Of a stretch of DNA of 64,000 nucleotides, positions 53,350 to 62,923 are shown piece after piece. This DNA is from Streptomyces sp. 1222.5. Lineage in GTDB: Bacteria > Actinomycetota > Actinomycetes > Streptomycetales > Streptomycetaceae. Numbering within the stretch: the first letter of the stretch is position 1; every line of letters begins with the position of its first letter. The DNA lies in NCBI RefSeq assembly GCF_900105245.1, contig NZ_FNSZ01000001.1, positions 5,578,001-5,642,000 of the forward strand. Reading direction: 5' to 3'. The position numbers were made by a program, and so were the translations under genes. The notes beneath the pieces were generated by a model. It was not told where the DNA came from, made no database searches, and saw only the letters and a program-made list of their open reading frames with translations.

Positions 53350-53931
53350 ATGAGCACCGCCACCGCCACCGCCCGTCCCGGTGCAGTCCTCGCCGACCTG
53401 CTGCCGGCGTCCCGTGTCCGCGACGCCGCCCTCGTGCTCGGCGGCGCCGTGCTCACCGGCCTCGCGGCCCAGCTCTCGCTGCCGGTGCCCGGGTCCCCGG
53501 TGCCGGTGACCGGCCAGACCTTCGCCGCGCTGCTCGTCGGCGCCTCCCTCGGCGCCCGCCGCGGCTTCCTCTCGCTCGCCCTGTACGCGGTCGCCGGTGT
53601 GGCCGGTGTGCCGTGGTTCGCCGGGGGCACCTCCGGCGGGGGCGCCGTCTCCTTCGGTTACATCCTCGGCATGCTGCTCGCCTCCGCGGTCGTCGGTGCC
53701 CTGGCCCGGCGCGGCGCCGACCGCTCCCCGCTGCGCACGGCGGGCACGATGATCCTCGGCGAGGCGATCATCTACGCCGTGGGCGTGCCCTACCTGGCCC
53801 TGGCCGCCCACCTGTCCGCTTCCCAGGCGATCGCGGCCGGCCTCACCCCGTTCCTGCTCGGTGACGCCCTCAAGGCCCTCCTGGCCATGGGCGTGCTGCC
53901 GACGGCCTGGAAGTTCGCGGACAAGCGCTGA
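53350..53931 (+). CDS. bioY: Biotin transporter BioY
   Basis: A 193-residue membrane protein of the ECF-type biotin importer family. Typical stretches are LPVPGSPVPVTGQTFAALLV (residues about 43-62) and GYILGMLLASAVVGALA, with six helices. It is the substrate-capture S component; the shared ATPase and T components are not adjacent. ATG at 53350 with GGAG upstream. The gene points away from the ROK gene. No biotin-regulator palindrome was recognised upstream. Confidence 0.93.
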   Translation: MSTATATARPGAVLADLLPASRVRDAALVLGGAVLTGLAAQLSLPVPGSPVPVTGQTFAALLVGASLGARRGFLSLALYAVAGVAGVPWFAGGTSGGGAVSFGYILGMLLASAVVGALARRGADRSPLRTAGTMILGEAIIYAVGVPYLALAAHLSASQAIAAGLTPFLLGDALKALLAMGVLPTAWKFADKR

Positions 53932-53947
53932 CGCGGCAGTCATCACG

Positions 53948-53979
53948 GAAGAGGCTCGCCGGCCCCGGCGAGCCTCTTC
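53948..53979. terminator. Terminator of bioY
   Basis: GAAGAGGCTCGCCGG pairs with CCGGCGAGCCTCTTC around a very short loop, 17 bp after the stop. A perfect 15-bp stem. Confidence 0.85.
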
Positions 53980-54977
53980 GGCGTTCGGGGTCCGCGCGGC
54001 CGCCCACCGAGACGGCTACGTCGTCCGGCACGGCCTGCGCCGGGGGCGCCTGTGGCGGTAGGCCGGGGCGGGCGAGCGCCTTGCCGGCGGGGCTGACCTG
54101 CACGACGTCCATCGGCTCGACTTGCGGACGCCTGGGGCCCCGGTCCGGTGCGCTCGCGGGGGCATTCCTTGGGTCGCCGTCCCGAGCGTTCCGGTCCCCG
54201 CTTCGCGGCGGGGGGCCTGTCGCGTCAGGGCGCGGGCTGGGCGAGAGTCCCGCCGCCCGGAGGGCTGAGCCGCCCGACGCGTATCGGCTCCGCGTGCGGA
54301 CCGGTCGGACGCCGGAGCTGGTGCGACCCGGGGCCCTCCTTCGGTCGCCGTCCCGAGCGTTCCGTCCCCGGCGCGGGCACGCGGTCCGGCACGGCCTGCT
54401 TCCGGTCCCCGCTTCGCGGCGGGGGGCCTGTCGCGTCAGGGCGCGGGCTGGGCGAGAGTCCCGCCGCCTGGAGGGCTGAGCCGCCCGACGCGTATCGGCT
54501 CCGCGTGCGGACCGGTCGGACGCCGGAGCTGGTGCGACCCGGGGCCCTCCTTCGGTCGCCGTCCCGAGCGTTCCGTCCCCGGCGCGGGCACGCGGTCCGG
54601 CACGGCCTGCTTCCGGTCCCCGCTTCGCGGCGGGGGGCCTGTCGCGTCAGGGCGCGGGCTGGGCGAGAGTCCCGCCGCCCGGAGGGCTGAGCCGCCCGAC
54701 GCGTATCGGCTCCGCTCGCGGACGCCCAGGGCGCCGCGCCGGTGCAGCCCAGGGGCACTTCTCCGGTCGCTCGCCCGAGCGGTCACCTGGGCTGGGTGCC
54801 GGCCCTTCGGCGCGACTACGGCGTCCGGCACGGCCTGCATCCGGTCCCCGTCCCGAGGGCGGACGCCCGACCCGCACGACGCGCGTCGGCTCCGCCCGCG
54901 GACGCCTGGGCTCCGGGGTCCGGTGCGACCCGGGGGCACAGGGTCCGTCGGCCCCGGGGCCGACGCGGGACGCACGA
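53980..54977. other. GC-rich, repeat-laden intergenic region with no convincing gene
   Basis: About 1 kb between bioY and the second amino-acid permease. Long open frames exist on both strands because GC is extreme, but they lack ribosome sites and do not look like protein families. It is built of direct repeats (listed separately) plus diverged copies around them. Modules like CGTCCGGCACGGCCTGC recur at about 54021, 54383, 54594 and 54820. Confidence 0.75.
54191..54715. repeat. 211-bp direct repeat, about 2.5 copies
   Basis: Unit 1 is 54191-54401, unit 2 is 54402-54612 and a third, partial unit runs from 54613 to about 54715. Each begins CCGGTCCCCGCTTCGCGGCG. The copies are almost identical; I see one C/T difference (CCGCCCGGAG versus CCGCCTGGAG). 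The 211-base period is not a multiple of three, so a reading frame cannot stay in phase across units, which argues against a coding repeat. Confidence 0.92.
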
Positions 54978-55017
54978 GGGCCGCATGACCCGACACTTCT
55001 GTCAGGTCATGCGGCCC
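54978..55017. terminator. Terminator of the second amino-acid permease
   Basis: A 17-bp stem with one mismatch (GGGCCGCATGACCCGAC with GTCAGGTCATGCGGCCC) and a 6-base loop lies 20 bp beyond the permease stop. Confidence 0.85.
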
Positions 55018-55036
55018 GGTGCCACGGGGGAGTGGG

Positions 55037-56455
55037 TCAGCCGACGGACACCTTGTCGGCCGGGGCCTCGACCGCGGGGTCCGGGCGCTTCGCCGAGACC
55101 GTCTGCTTGATCACCGCGATCACCACCACGACCGCGGCGACCAGCAGGGACAGCAGCACCGTCTCGCGGCCGTCGTGCTCGGTGTCGAACAGCATGTAGA
55201 CGAGGACGAACACGATCATCGCGGCCGTCGCCCAGGTCAGGTACGGGTACAGCCACATCTTCACGACGAGCTTCTCCGGCGCCTCACGCTGGATGATCTT
55301 GCGCATCCGCAGCTGCGAGAAACAGATGACCAGCCACACGAACAGGGCGACCGCACCGCTGGAGTTCAGCAGGAAGAGGAAGACGCTGTCCGGGTACTGG
55401 TAGTTGAAGAAGACCGCCACGAAGCCGAAGACCACCGAGGACAGGATCGCGGCCATCGGAACACCGCGGGAGGTGGTACGGGCGAACGCCTTCGGGGCGT
55501 CACCGCGCTGGCCGAGCGAGAAGGCCATCCGGGAGGCCGTGTAGAGGCCCGAGTTGAGGCAGGACAGCACCGAGGTCAGCACGATGACGTTCATGACCTC
55601 GCCGGCGTGGGCGATGCCGAGGGAGTTCAGCGCGGCGACGTAGGAGCCGTCCTTCGCGATGGACGGGTCGTTCCACGGCAGCAGCGTGACCACGACGAGG
55701 ATCGAGCCCAGGTAGAAGACGCCGATCCGCCAGATGATGCTGTTGGTGGACTTGGTGACCGCGCGCTGCGGGTCCTCGGACTCACCGGCCGCCAGGGTGG
55801 CGATCTCGCTGCCCATGAAGGAGAAGACGACCAGCAGCACACCGGTGAGGATCGCGCCAGGCCCGTGCGGCAGGAAGCCGCCCTCGCCGGTCAGGTTGGA
55901 GAAGCTCGCCTTGTCGGCGTGGACGCCCGGCAGCACGCCGAACACCGCGAGCAGACCGATGACGACGAACGCGCCGATCGCCACGACCTTGATGCCGGCG
56001 AACCAGAACTCGAACTCGCCGTAGGAGCCGACCGAGACCAGGTTGGTGGCGGTCAGGACGATCATCACGATCAGGGCCCAGCCCCACTGCGGGACGGCCG
56101 GTACCCAGCCCTCGAGGATCTTCGCGCCGGCGGTCGCCTCGACGGCGAGCACGACGACCCAGAAGAACCAGTAGAGCCAGCCGATGGAGAAGCCTGCCCA
56201 GCGGCCGAGCGCGCGGTCGGCGTGGGCCGAGAAGGAGCCGGAGGTGGGGTTCGCGGCGGACATCTCGCCGAGCATCCGCATCACGAGGACGACGAGCGTG
56301 CCGACGAGGGCGTACGACAGGAGAATGCCGGGGCCGGCGGTGGCGATACCTGAGCTGGAGCCGACGAAGAGTCCGGCACCGATCACGCCGCCGATGGCGA
56401 TCATCGTCAGGTGACGGTTCTTGAGACCTGCTTGAAGTCCGGAACCAGGGGTCAT
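55037..56455 (-). CDS. Amino-acid permease (APC family), second of two
   Basis: A 472-residue permease with 12 helices. LKNRHLTMIAIGGVIGAGLF at the start and YGEFEFWFAGIKVVAIGA in the middle mark the family. It is a close relative of the permease at 45031-46416. ATG at 56455 with AAAGGAA before it; longer in-frame readings run into the promoter. A set of inverted repeats lies upstream, so it may have its own operator. Substrate is unknown. Confidence 0.9.
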   Translation of the reverse strand: MTPGSGLQAGLKNRHLTMIAIGGVIGAGLFVGSSSGIATAGPGILLSYALVGTLVVLVMRMLGEMSAANPTSGSFSAHADRALGRWAGFSIGWLYWFFWVVVLAVEATAGAKILEGWVPAVPQWGWALIVMIVLTATNLVSVGSYGEFEFWFAGIKVVAIGAFVVIGLLAVFGVLPGVHADKASFSNLTGEGGFLPHGPGAILTGVLLVVFSFMGSEIATLAAGESEDPQRAVTKSTNSIIWRIGVFYLGSILVVVTLLPWNDPSIAKDGSYVAALNSLGIAHAGEVMNVIVLTSVLSCLNSGLYTASRMAFSLGQRGDAPKAFARTTSRGVPMAAILSSVVFGFVAVFFNYQYPDSVFLFLLNSSGAVALFVWLVICFSQLRMRKIIQREAPEKLVVKMWLYPYLTWATAAMIVFVLVYMLFDTEHDGRETVLLSLLVAAVVVVIAVIKQTVSAKRPDPAVEAPADKVSVG

Positions 56456-56560
56456 GGGACGGATTTCCTTTGCGCCGGTGGAGCGATTCCCGTCCGAGGG
56501 GGGTGCCGTTGTGCGGCTGCGAACGGGACCTCGCACGAGCGGTGTACGAGGCGGTCCAGT

Positions 56561-56618
56561 GAATCCGAGGTATATGGATTCGGGAACCTCTGAATCCAGA
56601 TTGTTACTTGAGGTTCCC
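56561..56618. promoter_or_regulatory. Clustered inverted repeats upstream of the permease gene
   Basis: GAATCC-N9-GGATTC is at 56561-56581, and GGGAACCTC-N19-GAGGTTCCC at 56582-56618. A third GAATCC lies inside the second loop (56592). This AT-richer stretch lies about 106-163 bp before the permease start and is a likely promoter/operator. Confidence 0.65.
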
Positions 56619-56701
56619 TTGAGCTTCTATGGTTTGGCTCACATCCGTCGGCGCCGACACCCGGAGCTGCTGCCCGGATAGGGGCGTGTCACACTCGTCC
56701 C

Positions 56702-57190
<489 letters not shown>

Positions 57191-57248
57191 GCCTTCCCTC
57201 GGGGTCCGGCGACACCGGGCCCCGAGGAGCGGAAAGGAACGGGCGACC

Positions 57249-58058
57249 GTGCCAGAGGGGCACACGATCCACCGGCTGGCGCACGACTACGCCGCCCGGT
57301 TCTCGGGCACGGCCCCGCGCGTCACCAGCCCCCAGGGCAAGTTCTCCGACGCAGCCGACCTGCTGGACGGGGCCGAGCTCACCGCCACCGAGGCGCACGG
57401 CAAGCACCTGTTCCTGCGGTTCCGGGACGCCGACTGGGTCCACATCCACCTCGGCCTCTTCGGCAAGGTCGGCTTCGGCGACGCCCCGGCGCCCCCGCCG
57501 GCCGACACCGTCCGGCTCCGCCTCGCGAACGACACCGCGTACGTCGACCTGCGCGGCCCCACGACCTGCGCGCTGATCACGGACGCCGAGAAGCGGGCCG
57601 TGCACGACCGGCTCGGCCCCGACCCGCTGCGCGAGGACGCCGACCCGGGCGCCGCCTACCGCAGGATCTCCCGCAGCCGTACCACCATCGCCGCGCTGCT
57701 CATGGACCAGAAGGTCGTCGCCGGCGTCGGCAACGTCTACCGCGCCGAGGTCCTCTTCCGGCACGGCGTGGACCCCTACCGCGCCGGCCGGGACATCACC
57801 CCGGCCGAGTGGGACGCCCTGTGGGCCGACCTCGTCGAGCTGATGCGCGAGGGCGTGCGGAACAACCGGATCGACACCGTCCGCCCGGAGCACACGCCGC
57901 AGGCCATGGGCCGCCCGCCCCGCGTGGACGACCACGGCGGCGAGGTGTACGTCTACCGCCGCGCCAGCCGGCCCTGCCACATCTGCGCCACCGAGGTCCG
58001 CACCGCCGGCCTCGCCGCCCGCAATCTCTTCTGGTGCCCCACCTGCCAGAAACCGTGA
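57249..58058 (+). CDS. Fpg/Nei-family DNA glycosylase
   Basis: A 269-residue bifunctional DNA glycosylase/AP lyase that removes oxidised bases. The catalytic Pro2-Glu3 (PEGHTIHRLAHDY) are present once the initiator is removed. The helix-two-turns-helix (LMDQKVVAGVGNVYRAEVLF) and the C-terminal four-Cys zinc finger (CHICATE...FWCPTCQKP) are intact. The PEGHT start favours the Nei2-type group of actinobacteria. GTG start at 57249 with GGAAAGG before it. Confidence 0.92.
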   Translation: MPEGHTIHRLAHDYAARFSGTAPRVTSPQGKFSDAADLLDGAELTATEAHGKHLFLRFRDADWVHIHLGLFGKVGFGDAPAPPPADTVRLRLANDTAYVDLRGPTTCALITDAEKRAVHDRLGPDPLREDADPGAAYRRISRSRTTIAALLMDQKVVAGVGNVYRAEVLFRHGVDPYRAGRDITPAEWDALWADLVELMREGVRNNRIDTVRPEHTPQAMGRPPRVDDHGGEVYVYRRASRPCHICATEVRTAGLAARNLFWCPTCQKP

Positions 58059-58146
58059 CCGCACCCCGGCGGCCCGCCGGGCGCGGAGACGGGCTGCCGA
58101 AGACCCCGACCGTACGCCGGCAGCACCGGCCGCCGGCCTCGCCGGG

Positions 58147-59388
58147 TCAGAAGCCGTGGGAGATCCAGGGGGCCACCGGTGAGCCGAAGGCCACCGACGC
58201 CTCCGTCAGCGCCCCCGGGCGCAGCTCCCGCACCCGTCCGGCCGCCGCCAGCGACAGCAGCGTCACCCCGCCGAGATAGGCCGCGCCCAACTCCCGTACG
58301 GACAGGGCGAGATCGGCGGCGTCGTCCGTACGCTCGCAGGACGCGCCCTTGGCGTCCCCGGTCAGCCGCCAACGCCCCGTGTTCCAGGGGCAGAAGGCGT
58401 CCTCCACCTCGAGGACGACGTCGACCGGAGCCTGGTAGGTCCGCACCGCCAGGGCCGCGTCCACGTCCACGAGGCGGACGTATCCCGCGTCCCGCAGCCG
58501 CGGCAGGCAGCGGCGGATGTCGGAGACCAGGTGCTGCCAGGCCTCGTCGACCGGCCGGCCCCGCACCGCCAGCGTCGTCATCAGGTCGATGCCGAACAGG
58601 AACCGCCACAGCGCGGCCTCGCTCGCCGGGTCGAGCGCGGCCAGCTCCTCCAGCGTCACCGTGCCGTCGTGCCCGCTCGGGCCCCAGCCCAACTTGGTGC
58701 GGAAGCGGGCGTACCCGGTGACCTCGCCGTCCCGTTCGGCCACCACGCACTGCAGTGCCGACGCCCCCTCGCGCTCGCTCTCCGGGTCGAGCAGCCCGGC
58801 GCGCTCCCAGCCGGGCATGCGGGCCAGCATGCCGGGGCGCCGGGGCACCAGTGCCGCGTACACCGCCTCGCACTCCGGCAGCACGTCGGCGGGCGGCGCG
58901 TAGCGCACCCGCACCTCGTCGGTGCCCTCGGGCAGCGCCAGGGTGACCCGGCCGGTGTCGATCTCCGCGCCGACCTGACAGGTCGCCGCGCCGTACCCGA
59001 AGCGGCCGTAGATCGCGGGCTCGGAGGCGAACAGGGCGGCCAGCGGCTCGCCCTTGGCGCGCGCGTCGTCCAGCAGCCGCCGCATCATCGACGTCAGCAC
59101 CCCGCGCCGCCGGTGCGTCGCGGCCACGCTCACCATGGTCACGCCGGCGGTCGGCACCGCCGCCCCGCCCGGCACCGTCATCCGGAAGCTGAAGGCCCCT
59201 GACGTGCCGACGATCGCGTCCCCGTCCCGGACGACCAGCGAGCGGTCGAACTCGGTGAGCGATTTGTCCAGCTCGCGCTCCTCGGCCGAGGAAGGCCCGC
59301 CGCCGAACGCACGGACCAGGTGCTCCCACCACTGGTCGAAGTCCTCGGGGCGCAGCGTCGTCAACTCGGTCCCACGGTCATTCCCCAT
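58147..59388 (-). CDS. GNAT acetyltransferase of the Eis type
   Basis: A 413-residue protein with two GNAT-like domains and a sterol-carrier-like C-terminus. The acetyl-CoA motif VSVAATHRRRGVLTSMMRRL is near residues 86-105. The Phe at the extreme C-terminus (ISHGF) matches Eis proteins, where the terminal carboxylate is catalytic. Eis enzymes acetylate aminoglycosides and other amines; specificity here is unknown. It faces the Fpg/Nei gene tail to tail, 88 bp apart. Confidence 0.9.
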   Translation of the reverse strand: MGNDRGTELTTLRPEDFDQWWEHLVRAFGGGPSSAEERELDKSLTEFDRSLVVRDGDAIVGTSGAFSFRMTVPGGAAVPTAGVTMVSVAATHRRRGVLTSMMRRLLDDARAKGEPLAALFASEPAIYGRFGYGAATCQVGAEIDTGRVTLALPEGTDEVRVRYAPPADVLPECEAVYAALVPRRPGMLARMPGWERAGLLDPESEREGASALQCVVAERDGEVTGYARFRTKLGWGPSGHDGTVTLEELAALDPASEAALWRFLFGIDLMTTLAVRGRPVDEAWQHLVSDIRRCLPRLRDAGYVRLVDVDAALAVRTYQAPVDVVLEVEDAFCPWNTGRWRLTGDAKGASCERTDDAADLALSVRELGAAYLGGVTLLSLAAAGRVRELRPGALTEASVAFGSPVAPWISHGF

Positions 59389-59563
59389 GAGCCATGCCTA
59401 CCAGGGCATTGCGGGACGAGCCAGCGAATTTCTCCCGGTCGGCGCCGCGAGGGCCGCGCGTGCCGTTCACTGTGAGGACGCACCACGAAACAGGGCCTCG
59501 CGCGGGGGACAAGTGGGACCTCCCGTGCCAAGCAGCCGGTCCGATGGATAGGGTCCCGAACTA

Positions 59564-60736
59564 ATGGCAGCAGGACGAGAGCGGCGCGCTAAGGCCGAGA
59601 CGTTCACGGCCCGGTGGCGTATGCAGTGGCACCGGGCCCGGGTCGGCCTGCGCAGAAGCGCCGTGGACTACTTCCGCGGCGACGGTTCCGACTGGATCGC
59701 GTTCGCCGGACTGCTGCTCGCCGTGCCCGTCCTCGCGGCCATGACCCTCGCCGACTCGGTGTGGTGCTCCCCGGCCACGCTGGTCCTGCCGATCGTCGCG
59801 GGCGGCCTGCTGCTGCGCCCGGCGAGCCTGCTCGGCCTGTACGCGGCGGCGGCCTCCGCCCTGATCGTGGAGTCGGTACGGCTCGGCCCCTACACCGAGG
59901 GGCCCTCCCGGGTCACTCCCGGTGTGGTCCTGGTGGTCGCCGCGTGCGGCTTCTTCGGGCTGCTGACCGCGCAGTTCCGCAGCCGGGTCGGCGTGCCGTG
60001 GCGGCGCGGCGGCACCATGCTGTTCGACCTGCGCGAGCGGATCCGGGTGCAGAGCAAGCTGCCGAAGCTGCCGCAGGGCTGGCACCACGAGATGGCGCTG
60101 CGTCCGGCTGGCGGCCAGTCCTTCTCGGGCGACTTCGTCGTCGCGGCCCGTACGAACGGCGGCCGCACCCTGGAGGTCGTGCTGACGGACGTGTCCGGCA
60201 AGGGCATGGACGCCGCCTCGCGCTCCCTGCTGCTGTCCGGCGCCTTCGGCGGCCTCCTCGGCTCCCTCCCGCCGCACGCCTTCCTGCCGGCCGCCAACGG
60301 CTACCTGCTCCGCCAGGAGTGGGACGAGGGCTTCGCCACCTCCATCCACCTGGTCCTCGACCTCGACTCCGGGGACTACGAGTTGTACTCCGCGGGCCAT
60401 CCACCGGGCCTCCAGCTGAGCGCGGGCAGCGGCCGCTGGGAGGAGAAGGCGGCCGAGGGACCCCTGCTGGGGGTGTACGACGGCGCCCAGTTCGACCCCG
60501 TGAAGGGCTCGCTGCGCCCGGGTGACGTGCTGATGCTGTTCACGGACGGCCTGGTGGAGACGTCCGACCGCGACATCGTGGAGGGCATCGACCGGCTCAC
60601 CGGCGAGGCCGACCGCTATGTCGCCGGCGGCTTCCACGGCGCCGCCTGGCACCTCATCGAGGCGGTGGCCAAGGACGTCAACGACGATCGCGCCCTGCTG
60701 CTGATCTGCCGCCAGCACGCGACGAACGGCCGCTGA
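59564..60736 (+). CDS. Membrane-bound PP2C/SpoIIE-type protein phosphatase
   Basis: A 390-residue protein. A basic leader precedes three or so membrane helices (about residues 45-135). A SpoIIE/PP2C domain follows, with metal motifs SFSGDFVVA, LTDVSGKGMDAA and LMLFTDGLVE and the closing VNDDRALLLI. Such phosphatases remove phosphates from anti-sigma antagonists in streptomycetes. The partner is not adjacent. The HD gene follows after 23 bp. Confidence 0.92.
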   Translation: MAAGRERRAKAETFTARWRMQWHRARVGLRRSAVDYFRGDGSDWIAFAGLLLAVPVLAAMTLADSVWCSPATLVLPIVAGGLLLRPASLLGLYAAAASALIVESVRLGPYTEGPSRVTPGVVLVVAACGFFGLLTAQFRSRVGVPWRRGGTMLFDLRERIRVQSKLPKLPQGWHHEMALRPAGGQSFSGDFVVAARTNGGRTLEVVLTDVSGKGMDAASRSLLLSGAFGGLLGSLPPHAFLPAANGYLLRQEWDEGFATSIHLVLDLDSGDYELYSAGHPPGLQLSAGSGRWEEKAAEGPLLGVYDGAQFDPVKGSLRPGDVLMLFTDGLVETSDRDIVEGIDRLTGEADRYVAGGFHGAAWHLIEAVAKDVNDDRALLLICRQHATNGR

Positions 60737-60759
60737 GCGCCGGGGGAGACACTGGGGCC

Positions 60760-61209
60760 ATGACACAGCTCTCCCCGGCCGAGGTCGAGGCCGTCGCGCG
60801 TGCCGCCCACGAGGGACAGACCGACAAGGCGGGACGGCCGTACGCCGAACACCTCGCGGCCGTCGCGGAGGGCGTCCGGGCCCGCGGCGGCGACCGGGAC
60901 CAGATCGCGGCGGCCTGGCTGCACGACTCCGTCGAGGACGACGCGCTCAGCCGCCAGTGGCTGGCGGAGGCGGCCCTCACCCCGCGCACCAAGGCCATCG
61001 TGGACGCCCTGACCAAGCGGCCGGGCGAGGAGCCGGAGGAGTACGCCCGCCGCATCCTCGCCACCCCGGGCGCGCTGCTGGTGAAGGAGTCCGACCTGGC
61101 GCACAACGCCGACCCGGAGCGGCTGGCCGTGCTGCCGGAGCCGACCCGGAGACGACTGACCGGGAAGTACACGCGGATGCGTGCGCTTCTCGGTCTCGTT
61201 CAGGGGTGA
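60760..61209 (+). CDS. Small HD-domain phosphohydrolase
   Basis: A 149-residue HD-domain protein. The metal motif is His-Asp in AAAWLHDSVEDD, with an earlier His in AYAEHLAAVAEG-like context (RPYAEHLAAV) and an Asp in KESDLAHNADPERL. It resembles the hydrolase half of RelA/SpoT proteins and small alarmone hydrolases. ATG at 60760 follows GGGGGAGA. The role in (p)ppGpp turnover is an inference from fold. Confidence 0.88.
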   Translation: MTQLSPAEVEAVARAAHEGQTDKAGRPYAEHLAAVAEGVRARGGDRDQIAAAWLHDSVEDDALSRQWLAEAALTPRTKAIVDALTKRPGEEPEEYARRILATPGALLVKESDLAHNADPERLAVLPEPTRRRLTGKYTRMRALLGLVQG

Positions 61210-61281
61210 GCCGGTGAGCAGCCGGGCGGCCCCGGGGCGGCTGCCCGGCGGAGGTCGGTCCGGGCGCGGCCCGTCCGGGCG

Positions 61282-62484
61282 CTAGGCGCCGACCTTCTCC
61301 CGCTCCCGCCCGCGCTCCTTCTCCTTCTTGTGCCGCTCACGGGCCAGTTCCGCCGCGTCCTGCTTGAACGCCCACTCCATCTTCGGCTCCATCGCGAACC
61401 GGAAGGCGCGCTGCACCGGCTTGGTGCACAGCAGGGTGACGGCGGTGCCGGCGAGGAGGGTCACCAGGATCTCCCCGGCCGGGTGGTGCAGCCAGGGGTG
61501 TTCGAACAGGCCCCGGTAGTCCGCGAACTTCGTCAGGAAGCCGTGCAGCAGGTAGCCGTAGAGGGTGCCCGCGCCGAGGGCGGTGAACCACATCCTCCGG
61601 CCCGGCACCCAGGAGAAGAAGCAGGCCGTCAGCAGCAGCGAGCAGCCCATCAGCGCCAGCGTCATCACCGGGCCGCACCACCACGGGGCACCGAGTTCCT
61701 GCGCGGCGTCACGGTGGTAGAACCACGAGGCGTTCATGCGCGGTGCCGCCCACCAGCCGACCACGAGCGCCACCGCGAGCACCGGCACCGAGGCGATGCG
61801 CACGGAGCGGCGGCGCACCAGCTTGAAGTGCTCGGGCTTCATGCACAGGCCCAGCACGAAGTACGGCAGGAACTGCAGGACGCGCTGGAGGTCGAGGTCG
61901 TCGCCGATGTCCGGGCTGACGCTCGCCAGCATGGCGAGGCCGACGGCGAGGGGCAGCGGCCAGCGGACCAGCTTCCAGATGGGTGTGGTCAGCCGCCACA
62001 CGAACAGGGCGACCAGGAACCAGGTGAGATACCAGGGGTCGAGCAGGGTGATGGGCTCGTGGGAGCCCTCGTCGACGAGGTTCTTGAAGAGCGGGTACGC
62101 CGTCTCGAAGAGGATGTAGGGCACCGCGACACCGGTGATCAGCCGCTTCAGCCGGTCCGGCCGCATGTCGAAACTGCGCGAGAAGAAGCCGGAGATGATG
62201 ATGAACGCCGGCATGTGGACCGTGTACACGATGGTGTACAGCGTCTCCACGACCCGGCTGTCGCCCTTGAGCGGTTCCCACGAGTGCCCCATCGCGACGA
62301 GCACGATGGCCAGATACTTGGCGTTGTCGAAGAACGCGTCGCGTTGTTTGCCGGGTCTGTCCGCCTTCGCCTGCCCTTTCTGCGCACTCATCGGGGTGCG
62401 CGGTCCGGGCACTCCGTCCACCGGCGACTGTGCCGGGGGGAGCGGCCTGCGGTTCTGGCCGGGGGACGAGGCGGCTTCAAACAT
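61282..62484 (-). CDS. Membrane acyltransferase (acyltransferase-3 family)
   Basis: A 400-residue membrane protein. The family start (RDAFFDNAKYLAIVLVAMGHSWE) carries the conserved His, and HMPAFIIISGFFSR follows. About ten helices lie between 60 and 370, and the tail is charged (RERHKKEKERGREREK). I chose the ATG at 62484, eight bases after AGGG; the ATG at 62535 adds 17 residues. These enzymes O-acylate sugars or lipids on the cell surface. The substrate is unknown. Confidence 0.87.
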   Translation of the reverse strand: MFEAASSPGQNRRPLPPAQSPVDGVPGPRTPMSAQKGQAKADRPGKQRDAFFDNAKYLAIVLVAMGHSWEPLKGDSRVVETLYTIVYTVHMPAFIIISGFFSRSFDMRPDRLKRLITGVAVPYILFETAYPLFKNLVDEGSHEPITLLDPWYLTWFLVALFVWRLTTPIWKLVRWPLPLAVGLAMLASVSPDIGDDLDLQRVLQFLPYFVLGLCMKPEHFKLVRRRSVRIASVPVLAVALVVGWWAAPRMNASWFYHRDAAQELGAPWWCGPVMTLALMGCSLLLTACFFSWVPGRRMWFTALGAGTLYGYLLHGFLTKFADYRGLFEHPWLHHPAGEILVTLLAGTAVTLLCTKPVQRAFRFAMEPKMEWAFKQDAAELARERHKKEKERGREREKVGA

Positions 62485-62923
62485 CTCAGGCACCCTAGCG
62501 TCGGCTGTGGGATTTCGTAAAACTCCCGCAGTCATTCCTGGTTATCGCCTTCGGGTACCCCCTGATTTACAGAACTTGCCACCCCTGTCGACGTGATGGT
62601 GCCCACACGGGGGTCGCCAGTTCACCCTCGATGTCCCGATTCATCCAGACTAAATGGGGCATACGGCGTCTCGGCATCATCAATTCGAATTACCTGCGCA
62701 CGAGATGTGTGGAGACGGAAACGAAGTCACGCAATTCCCGGGGCGGTCATCTGCGGGAGCTCCGTCGAATTACTGCGCGGCGCACGGTGTGTGCCGGGTC
62801 GTCAGCCGACGTTGTGTCACGGGTCGCATACGGACGCCTGGTTGGTGGCACGATGGTTCTGGCGGGGGTGCGGCGGCCGTACCTCCGGGCCGGGAGAGCG
62901 GACCGACCGAGGGTGTGATCAGT
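62485..62923. other. Intergenic region before a small membrane protein gene
   Basis: About 440 bp with lower GC than its neighbours around 62640-62800. It includes the AATTCGAATT palindrome near 62685. Open frames here use atypical codons and have no ribosome site. Promoters of the divergent acyltransferase and small membrane-protein genes must lie here. Confidence 0.65.

Noticed and set aside
54191..54715. CRISPR array
   Set aside because: The repeats are 211 bp, contiguous with no unique spacers, and no cas gene is present.
54148..54758. Long open frames inside the 211-bp repeats on both strands
   Set aside because: No ribosome sites, Arg/Pro/Gly-rich shadow composition, and the 211-bp period breaks any frame between units.
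62631..62918. 95-residue frame before the small membrane protein gene
   Set aside because: Third-position GC is low for this genome, there is no ribosome site, and no family is recognised.
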